Assembly (NCBI RefSeq): GCF_011397635.1
Contig: NC_064770.1
Coordinates: 25,217,603-25,281,602 of the forward strand
Reading direction: 5' to 3'
Length of the DNA: 64,000 nt
Source of the DNA: Epinephelus fuscoguttatus
Taxonomy: Eukaryota; Chordata; Actinopteri; Perciformes; Serranidae
Position 1 is the stretch's first letter. Every line of letters begins with the position of its first letter. The notes under the pieces were generated by a model. That model made no database searches and was not told where the DNA came from. It was given only the letters and a program-made list of their open reading frames with translations. This document shows positions 55,851 through 64,000 of the stretch, one piece after another. A program made the translations under genes and the position numbers.

Positions 55851-56186
55851 TTAAAGTTATATGCCAACTCCCTTAAGTCAGAAGAAAAAATATAAGCCCC
55901 TCCCCAGTGCTTAAAATTAATTTAACATACTTCTCCCTTTTTTGCACTGTCCTCTCCACTGTCATAAATAACAAGCAGTCCCTTAGTCACTGTGTGAGGC
56001 TCTAGTAATACTATCTGTCAACTCTATGGTCATTTTGAGGCTGTAGTTTGTAGTGTTTGTGTGTATTTTGTGGATTGCATTATTGTGTGGGAGTTTTTAA
56101 TGCATCCTTTCTACTACATATATAAAAGAGGTGGAATATTATTAAAAGCACTTTTCAGTGAAGTGAAGTTTGAAACTACATCAGAC

Positions 56187-56739
56187 TTAAAGAAACAGTG
56201 TGTAAGATTTAGGGCGATTTGATAACATCTAGAGGATTGCAGACTGCAACTGTGCTCAACAACAGTATATTGTAAGTGTTCTTTATCCAGTCATATGCTC
56301 GGTACTTTTGAAACAGACAGCCCTTCCCGACAGAGAGCTGAACTGAAAGTGACATTTGTCTATGCTCTGTACCGCAGAGGTCGCTTCTTCTCCAAAACAA
56401 ACAGACCTGGTGATTTAAAAACACTGAGTAAAGCAGTTTCACATTAGAATCAGTGTTTTTCCTCACGGAGCGGCTGCTAACTGCGGATGCCAAAGCAAAA
56501 ATGCGAATAGGCGAAGGTTCCTATCTTGAGCCAGTGTTTGGTTTGTCTGTTCTGGGCTACTGTAGAAACATGGCAGTGCAGCATGGTGATCACCTTATGT
56601 AAAAACACCTCATTCTCACGTAACGAAAACACAGCGATTCTTATTTTCACGTGAATATACACTAAAGAAAACATAGTTATTACATTATATTCCATTTCTG
56701 CCAATATATCCCCCTAAATCCTACACACTGGACCTTTAA
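56187..56739 (-). mobile_element. TTAA-ended MITE, longer relative of 7941-8233
   Basis: Ends TTAAAGAAACAGTGTGTAAGATTTAGGG and CCCCCTAAATCCTACACACTGGACCTTTAA. The minus strand carries the same core (AATGGAATATAATG..., ATAACTATGTTTTC, GTTACGTGAGAATGAG) as the 7941 copy. TTAA lies at each edge. Non-coding. Confidence 0.85.
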
Positions 56740-56929
56740 ATTTCCATAAACAATTCATTTTTATAAGGGTCCCTCACGGTATTTACTGAGCAGGACATTT
56801 CATAAAGTGAACTTGTCAGTGCTCTGGTAGGCAATTTATTTCACGGCTTTACTGTTTCTAAACTATTTCAAGGATCTTTTGCATTTCTGTACTGCAATTT
56901 CCTGTAGCCTGTTAGCAGTGGGAATCACC

Positions 56930-57320
56930 AGAGGCCCCGTGATACGATATTATCACAATACTTAAGTTATGTGATGTGCTGAGGATTGCGATAACATATA
57001 TTGCGATTTTCTTTTTACCTTTTTTCAACGGCAAATTATGTCCGTAAAGGAGAACTTTGTGAACGTCTATTTTAGCTAATAAGATAATGTTTTGAATGTA
57101 AAGTTTCTGAAGTCAGTCATTTTTATTGCAGCAAAATGTGTTAAGACTGAAAAAGCAATTGATTCTATTATGCTAGTAGGCCACCAAAACGTAGAGTTGT
57201 AGTTGTAATATTAATAATTTATGCAATAAAAAATAATTCTTGGTGTCCTTGTATTGATACAGTATTGCTGCATTAAATATTACACTATATGCTGTATCGA
57301 TTTTTTTCTCCCAGCCCTTT
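56930..57320. repeat. Degraded dispersed repeat
   Basis: Begins GCCCCGTGATACGATATTATCAC and ends CTGTATCGATTTTTTTCTCCCAGCCC, partly inverted about ATCGTATC/GATACGAT-like text. It resembles a fish non-autonomous DNA element, but its ends and duplication were not fixed. Confidence 0.45.
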
Positions 57321-60300
57321 TACGCATCAGTTGACTAATACAGTATGCTGATGTCAGTATATATGAGATAAGATATTATCAGCTGATACAACCGCCTTGC
57401 AGATCCACCCATTATGTGTTAGTAAGTTTTATGAGTGCAGATAAGGCAACAACTTTAAGCGCTCTTTCACACGTTATCCAGAACAGAGTATTTTTATCAC
57501 CTTTGTTTCTTTATTAAAATCATCAAATAAAAGCCAAAGTTGCATCACACAATATCAGCTGGCAGTTGCTCTGTATTTAATACCCCGTTTTGAAAAAGTA
57601 TGCCACCTGTTCACATTGGTGTATTTACATTTTAGGTTACACAGTGTATTTCTTTCATGAAACTCGCTTTAACACTTTTCCTCCTTACTATGTCGCGCAT
57701 GCTTCCCACACTCTCAGTGAGTCACCCAAAAAGTTTCCTCATAACTTACCCAGCCGTTGCAGAATCCACAAGAACCTGGTTTTTCAGGCTTCTCTGTGGC
57801 TGGTCTCCTTTCAGCTGCCCCAGGCACGTTACTATACAGCACAGATGCAAAGGGGGTTTTCAGTAATGGCTCCTCTATTCAAATGTCAGTGTGACAACTT
57901 AATTAAAGTAGCCCAGAGGTGAGAAGCTGAGACTCTGGTGGCTTCTGTACTCGCAGCTGAACTTCCATGGCGTAAGTTTCAAGTTTTCTTTTTGGAAGGC
58001 AATCTGTTAAAAATGTGACGTGTTAGAGACTGGAGTTTAGGATGTCCCAAGGATGTGAATCATTTGATAAAACAGTGAAAGGTCAGGGGGGAGAGGCGGT
58101 GTGTGAGCACACAGAGGTGTTGACAGCATAAAAGATGGAGCGAGAAGAGAGGAGTAGACTGAACGAGTGCTATCAAACTGACCCGAGTGGCCCTGCAATC
58201 ACACACAGACCAAAATAACCACTGGACAGCAGCGCAGCAGTGAATAGTGTCATCGCTGTTATGAGGCTGGAAACAGCTGTGTGTCATGTTTAAGATCCCA
58301 GGCTGTCATTATGTTCAGTTAGCATGTTTTTCACATTGTCTTGCAGGAATGTAGAGTCAGAATAAGCAGACACTTCGTTAGTCCACTTTGGCTTATTTAC
58401 AAGTGGATCAGTGTACTTCTATTTAAAGCAGTTATCATGCAAATAGCGTGAATAATGAGTGGTACTCTAATGTCGTGGCTTGTTGATAGAGGAATGATAA
58501 CCTGGCAAGCAAATACTTTGTCTGCTTGTTTTTAGATTATCATGATTTCAGACTTCTCTCCAAAAATTTAAAGTCTGAAAACATATAAAATCAGAAAATG
58601 TAACAGAACTTTTTTTTTATTTGAATTTTGATCAATTGTTTCAGTCATTGATCAAGTAAAAGTGCAACACATTTTCTGGCTCCAGCTTATTAAATGTGAC
58701 AATTTTCCATTTTAGTTTGGTTATATTAAGTACATTTGAATATTTTGGGATTGTAGACATGTTAAAACATCACCATGGGCTCTCAGACTTTGTAGTTGTG
58801 GGTAGTGGGCAGTGCATACAAGGCTCTGTGTATGTGATGCAAAATGTTTTTCAGACTTGGCCCGTTGGGAATCAAAGCAGTGGAAAACACAAGATTTCCC
58901 AAATCTGTTCTACCCTCGTCAACACCGAGCCCGGAAAATCAGCATTTGAAGCTGATTATCAAACTTTTTTCCACTGGAACAAAAAAAAAAAACATTTTTA
59001 ATGTTACAGTTATTTTTTTTTTCTTTTTAAATGTTGATTATTGTAAAATTATTCTTAAATTCCATTTAGAGTGACATAAAAAAAGTCTTAAAAATTCTCA
59101 AATCTAACTTGCCTTAAGCTGTAGGAACCCTGTTCATTGACCTAACAACTAATTCATTAATAAAACAAAGATGAAAATAACTTGGTTGCAGCCCAACGTT
59201 ATTGACATCTGCAAGAAACAGCAGCTTTATTTACAAGATGTACTGTGCAAATGGTAAAACTCTGGCCAATAAAACACCCCCCTAATGTTTTTAAATGTAA
59301 ACCAAATGATGGCCTACAGTAAGCCTCCTCTCCCAGGTCATGCCTCGGTTTTGTGCCAGCAGACTTCCTGTCTGAGTCCTGGCATCAGGAAGCGGGGTGC
59401 CTGCTTAATCAGGCAGAGGTAAACATGCCCTCTGAGGAAAAAGGAGGGAACATTCCTCAGATGAAGTGGGGAGTACATGTCAGTGTTCAGCCAACAAGAA
59501 AACAAGGTTACACACATGAAGCGGGTCCAAACAAACACATGTGGAAGCTGAGAGAAAGGAAATGAAAGGAGTTCTGTGTGAGGTGATCAAAAAGTCTGCC
59601 TTTTTTTTTTGCTTTTAGTGCTCTTTGAGGCTGAAAAGTAAGATTCCCTTCAAGCCTTTTCAAAGAGAAAAGCCCTCAACAACACACTGTGCTGCTGCAT
59701 CAAAAGAGCTGTGTTACTTTTTACTTTGCTCGACATCACACGAGACTTTCTTCCTGAAGCAGACAAGTTAAACTCTGGTACCGTGACATGCTGATCCCAG
59801 TTCAGTGCTGCTGTCAATGACATCTGTTGGCTGCTGATAACTGCTTGGAATTTCACACGGATGGAGTGAAGTGTGTTTGCACATGTCTTTGTGTGTGTAC
59901 ACACTGCTGTGTGTGTGTGTGTGTGTGTTGTTTACAGAAGGTGGGACGCGTTTGGTTACACACTACCAGTACAGTATCCACAGATCCTGTGAATGTGTTT
60001 GTGTTAGCAGGTGGAGGCGTTGGCAAAGAAAATGTGGCTCAGGGAAATGCTGAACAAGTACAGAGGGGAGAGGGGATTGCGGGACTATGTGCTGCAGAGA
60101 GGACACTACAGTAAATACAGGGACACATGTGACAGGGGAGGTGAAGTGTAGGTGAGGTCCTATAGTGTAAAAATACCTCTAGTGCCAAGGTGTGTCTCAC
60201 TGTCCCAAAAATATATACCTGACTGTCATGTCTCCTTTTTTTTCTCCCCGCTCTTGTCTCTCCCTGCTCTGTAACACTCCCGTGCTGTTCTTATCCTGGA

Positions 60301-60358
60301 CTGACCTCCCTTCCTCCCCTGCCTGAAACTCCCCTGTCTACTCCCAAATATTCAGAGG

Positions 60359-60442
60359 ATGGGCCCAGTGTCCCGGCGCCTGAGGAGATGTCTCTGGGTC
60401 GGCTCCTGCGGCGTGCCTCCTCCAAGGCCTCCGACCTCCTGA
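60359..60442 (+). promoter_or_regulatory. Upstream ORF overlapping the tbc1d16 start
   Basis: An ATG (context AGGATGG) three bases into the exon opens 28 codons in the +2 frame relative to the main ORF and ends after the main ATG at 60388. Its context (A at -3, G at +4) is better than that of the main start (G at -3, T at +4), so it may reduce main-frame translation. Confidence 0.45.
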
Positions 60443-62161
60443 CCTTTAACCCCGGGGCGGGGGGCTCATCGATGCGCTCGGGTCTGGATGGCGAGATCAT
60501 CTTCTCCAAAAATAATGTTTGTGTGCACCCTGCAGAGCCCCTGCCTGGCCTGGCAGAGCACCACCCAGGTTAGGCTGATGCTGGAAGTATCTTTCCTGCT
60601 GTGTGTCTGTGTTTTGTGAATGGAGATGTCAGGCCAGCTTTCCTTTAGGCTAAGTTACTAATGAGGAAAGAACTGAATGTGAAGCTCACAGTGCAGTGAC
60701 AATCCCTCACCAGCATCCCATCCATAAACATGTTTTTCTGTCTTTTTTGTACATAACCAGAATTAATAATCCTTTTCAGTTTGCAAATGACATTGTACTT
60801 GGCAAGTTTTTATATGAAGCACATAGACTGCCTAACTAATGGACGTAGCTACTGTGACATCACCCATTGGTTTGTGGACTCCCGTTTTAAAGCCTCGAGT
60901 TCGGCATTTCAGTCCAGATAAATAGTTTTAATGACCTTAAACTCTGTTTGTGTGTGGACGAGAGGCTAAAACATGGAGGAAAATATCCGTCTACATAAAT
61001 ATCTGTACATGTGTAGACAAGACCTGAAACTGCTTTACAATCACAGAGACAAAAAACATCAAGACATCATATAAAAGCCAACTGACACTGGGTGAGAGGC
61101 AGGGTACACCCTGGACAGGTCGCCAGACTATCACAGGGCTGACACATAGAGACAGACAACCATTCACACTCCCATTCACACCTACGGGCAATTTAGAGTC
61201 ACCAATAAACCTGCATGTCTTTGGACTGTGGGAGGAAGCTGGAGTACCCAGAGAAAACCCATGCTGACATGGGGAGAACATGCAAACTCAAACCAGGAAC
61301 CCTCTTGCTGTGAGGCGCGAATGTTAACCACTGCTTCACCGTGCCACCCATGGCGTTGCTCATGTTAACTTTTGTTGCCAGCGGAGTGCAACTTTCTGCA
61401 CCAGCTACTGTTTTAGAGCGGCGAATTAACTTCCAGGAAAGCTGTGTTTTTATGCAGGTGTGATACTACTTAAGGGTTTATTCATAAATTGCGTTGTATC
61501 AGATTGATGCATAGATTTGTCGATACCCAATCCAGCATCGAGGAAGTATTGGTGGTATTTCTGATGCTGGTATTGGTATCCCAATAATTCTAAAAAGAAA
61601 CAAAAACCAATAAAAAAACAAAAATAAGAAAGTGTTTAAAGGGCAAAATAAAATAATATCTATGGAATAAAATTTGATGATCATACTCCCAAATTTCTTT
61701 TAACAGCTGACACTGTTTAATGTAATTCTAGGCCTCTTGCTCTAAAGTTACAGTAGAATGAGTTCACTTATTATTAAGATGGTAAAATATAGGTCGATCT
61801 TTCTAAAAGCTAAGATTAAAAAGGAGTTGACAACACATGGCTTATTTACAGCTGTTGGCCAGATGTCCTGCTGTCAGCATTATACAGGCTTTTATAGTGC
61901 TTCCACTTTTACTTCTGTAAAACCAAACATGCAGTATTCCTCCTTTTACTGAGGCTGCTGTAACACAGTGACACTTCTCCTTGGTCTTCTTGTCTTATTT
62001 ATGCATTATTTATGCATACAGGACGTGTGATTGTGGCCGTGTGGTTTTAAAAATGTGAGCATTAGCGGCCTGTGTTGCTGGTTTACAATTTTAACTCACC
62101 CTGGTATGAACACTAACAGCTTCTACCTGATTTTTCATTTCTTATCTCCTTTGATACTTAA

Positions 62162-62222
<61 letters not shown>

Positions 62223-64000
62223 CAAGGTTGTTCCTCACCTCACAGGGTGTGTCATCATCTCTTTGTGTGTTTATCTCCTCTCAGGTTTCATGTTTGTCTT
62301 TGGGTTGCAGCTGCTGGCTCCTTATAAAAAGTTTTGTCATTCCCTTTTATGTCACCTGAGTGTTTTTTTTTCCCCTCAACGTAATTATTTCAAATTTAAC
62401 CTTAGTTTTACGTCGCCCCCTGCAGGCTACCTGTGCGTGCACACGGAGAAGGATGAGAGCCTGGGCACCACTCTGATTCTGACCTGGGTGCCCAACTCCC
62501 GCATCCAGAGGCAGGATGAGGAGGCGCTGCGCTACATCACGCCAGAGAGCTCCCCTGTGCGCAGGAACGCACGCCGCCGAGGCCGACGGTAGGAAAGTCA
62601 TGTGTTTAAAGGTACACTGTGCAGGAATTGTAGGTTACATTTAAACTCTGCCTCTCCTCCCTACACTGCTTGGACATAAACTGCAAGTTAGTTCACTATT
62701 GTTGGAACGTTGTATTTGTTGTAATGGGAAAGCAGATTGAAGAGACTTAAGTCTGACACCCTCTCACATCTAAAGACGATGTGAGTTTTAGTCACACATT
62801 TTGGATTTTGTCGCCTCAACTACAGCTGCTGCTTCGGCTACAACTAATAGGGATCCTCATAAATGAAATATATGAAATGAGAAACAAAATCTCGACTAAG
62901 CGAACCATTTAAAAAATAAGATTTCTCTCTAAATAAAGTGCTGGTTGGAGGATCAGATCCACGCTGAACTAAACCCTGACACCTGTTCACACCACAAGTT
63001 TCTCCTCCTTATCCACAGTATAATATAACAAGTCTTGTTCACGTTCTTGCGCCTCCCTGGAGTCCCCTCCAATTACTGTCTGCCTGGTGTGCTACTTCAT
63101 GTTTGGTGATAGAGTAGATGGAGCTATTGGCTGTTGACAATGTCCACATCATTAAACTTTAGTATTTGCATGAGCTGAGAATTTGAACACCAAATGATCA
63201 AGGTCACGATAGCATGCACGAAATGAGGTTAAACTGTCATGATTTTATTCTGAAATTTGTCCATGTAAGTGACAGTGATGGCACCTACCTGTCCAGAAGT
63301 GTAAATGATAGTGAAAGCCAAACCCAGATTGACTCTTGTTTTGGAGTTGGCTCTGTCCGCCTGGCGTTGTGCCTCACTATTTGCGTTTTGTTGGCGCTGT
63401 GTAATGCGATTTTTGTGGCTTCCTCTTGGATGCATGCTGCTGAAACCTAATCGCTCCGTCCTCACCTGCATGCTTTTGGTGGCTGAGGCCTACACACCCA
63501 TGAACGTCCTGAACACAGCAAAATAAGAAGAAGTACAGGCAGGGGGCAGAGTCTCTGCAGATAAATACACTACCACACACTTCTAGTTGGTCAGAATAAG
63601 TGATGATTGAGAGGGATTACTTCTGTATAAGTCTTTACATCGTTCATTAGGAAAATCCTGCATAGTGTACCTTTTAACATGTGTATCCTCAAGCTCTCTT
63701 AAATTGTCTCAGATGCACAGAAACAGTGTTTAAGTGTGTTGTTGTAATGATAATCAGTGATGGATGTATTAAAAAAACACTCCATATTAGAAAAGGCATG
63801 TAGTTGCAGTATGTAAACCATAGTTACACTGAGACTGACAGTGCGCAGCCCTGTTATCAGTATTACACATGATACTGATGATGTTTTAAACCAACCGTCC
63901 CCTCCAGACCCCACTCCCGTCACCCAGCAGCCCAGGAGGAGGATGAAGATGAGGAGAGGAACATCACCAGCAGCACCTCCGCAGAGAGCCACAGCCTGGT
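60388..64000 (+). CDS. tbc1d16: tbc1d16, first three coding exons (partial)
   Basis: Rab GTPase-activating protein of the TBC family. Coding exons: 60388-60568, 62426-62588 and 63908 to the window end; the phases agree. The start MSLGRLLRRASSKASDLL matches the conserved N-terminus of TBC1D16. Landmarks: GEIIFSKNNVCVHP, then GYLCVHTEKDE, LILTWVPNSRIQRQDEEALRYITPESSPVR and a basic RRRGRR. Exon three begins PHSRHPAAQEEDEDEERN. The TBC catalytic domain lies beyond the window. A longer frame reaching back from 62426 through a TG repeat was not used, because the 3' splice site CCCCTGCAG precedes GCTACCTG. Confidence 0.93.
61080..61345. repeat. Widespread fish repeat
   Basis: CAGGGTACACCCTGGACAGGTCGCCAG...CAATTTAGAGTCACCAAT..., CATGTCTTTGGACTGTGGGAGGAAGC, AGAACATGCAAACTC is a block I recognise from many fish genomes (probably a LINE 3' end or SINE). 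Ends not determined. Confidence 0.7.
61480..61590. repeat. Fragment related to the CCGATACC element
   Basis: GATACCCAATCCAGCAT...GTATTGGTGGTATTTCTGATGCTGGTATTGGTATCCC follows the right half of the 55083-55562 element with many changes. Neither end is complete. Confidence 0.55.
62164..62216. repeat. (TG)n microsatellite
   Basis: About 26 uninterrupted TG repeats in tbc1d16 intron 2. It creates open frames of alternating Cys/Val that run into the next exon and mislead gene prediction. Confidence 0.97.
62606..63677. mobile_element. Inverted-repeat DNA element, 1.07 kb, with 7-bp direct repeats
   Basis: Begins TTAAAGGTACACTGTGCAGGA and ends ATCCTGCATAGTGTACCTTTTAA. CATGTGT flanks it at 62599-62605 and 63678-63684, and TTAA lies at both edges. 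The minus strand around 63305-63400 codes an RVNLGLAF peptide. It fills most of tbc1d16 intron 3 and starts only 18 bases after the exon end at 62588. Confidence 0.85.
63315..63405 (-). pseudogene. RVNLGLAF coding remnant in the 62606 element
   Basis: Minus-strand peptide RQQNANSEAQRQADRANSKTRVNLGLAF parallels LSDRERDRTRINIGLAF of 17595-17810. The reading continues without the RWR half and then stops. It is interpreted as the same transposon-borne domain, cut short. Confidence 0.45.

Larger units (their letters stand above)
53747..60355. other. tbc1d16 intron 1 (6.6 kb)
   Basis: Non-coding. Holds the hAT-like elements at 54743-55850, the TTAA element at 56187-56739, a degraded repeat at 56930-57320 and a TG run at about 59907-59928. 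The remaining stretches (57320-60355) show no gene, RNA or element that I can support. Confidence 0.55.
60569..62425. other. tbc1d16 intron 2
   Basis: Non-coding. Contains the dispersed repeats at 61080-61345 and 61480-61590 and the TG microsatellite at 62164-62216. Confidence 0.6.

Noticed and set aside
62167-62425. Cys/Val-rich leader joined in frame to the tbc1d16 exon at 62426
   Set aside because: It arises from a TG microsatellite and intron text. A proper CCCCTGCAG acceptor and the matching phase of the previous exon show that coding begins at 62426.

Overview
The window is eukaryotic and almost certainly from a teleost, most likely a percomorph. The genes are split by many short introns, the coding exons match vertebrate families, and the intervening DNA is full of fish-type repeats (tRNA-derived SINEs, Tc1-like elements, short inverted-repeat elements flanked by TTAA, hAT-like elements). 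All calls come from reading the sequence. No database search was run, so orthology rests on recognising protein motifs and on splice frames that close exactly.

Layout. (1) 1-826: the 3' end of a dead non-LTR retrotransposon, antisense, inside an ern1 intron. (2) 1147-9849: the last 14 coding exons of ern1 (IRE1 alpha), the endoplasmic-reticulum stress kinase/RNase, on the plus strand. The first part of the luminal domain lies before the window. (3) About 12360-40345: two tandem units of roughly 14.6 and 13.4 kb, each with one SAMD9/SAMD9L-like gene on the plus strand. Each gene has an IRF/ISRE-like promoter motif, a non-coding exon 1, a small exon 2 holding a nine-codon upstream ORF and the start codon, and one giant exon (1535 and 1543 residues after splicing). 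(4) 40716-52351: a complete 19-coding-exon gaa gene (lysosomal acid alpha-glucosidase, 923 residues). (5) 53480-64000: the start of tbc1d16 (a Rab GAP), with an untranslated first exon, three coding exons and a continuation past the window.

The two SAMD9-like units are the accessory part of the window, a likely interferon-responsive defence locus between two housekeeping genes. Comparing them works as an internal clock: a Tc1 element, a TTAA-flanked element with a nested SINE, and further SINEs sit in unit A but not in unit B, while a 9-bp-TSD inverted-repeat element was found only in unit B. A 221-base run of perfect identity inside otherwise diverged coding sequence points to gene conversion between the copies.

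The genes are not an operon. ern1 handles unfolded-protein stress, gaa degrades glycogen in lysosomes, tbc1d16 acts in membrane traffic, and the SAMD9-like pair acts in innate immunity and growth control. In human, ERN1, GAA and TBC1D16 all lie on the long arm of chromosome 17, which supports the identification of ern1 rather than ern2. Other structures of note are a hAT-like insertion that hit the 5' splice site of a gaa exon yet preserved it through its 8-bp target duplication, and a long Ser/Thr/Pro-rich tail on ern1.
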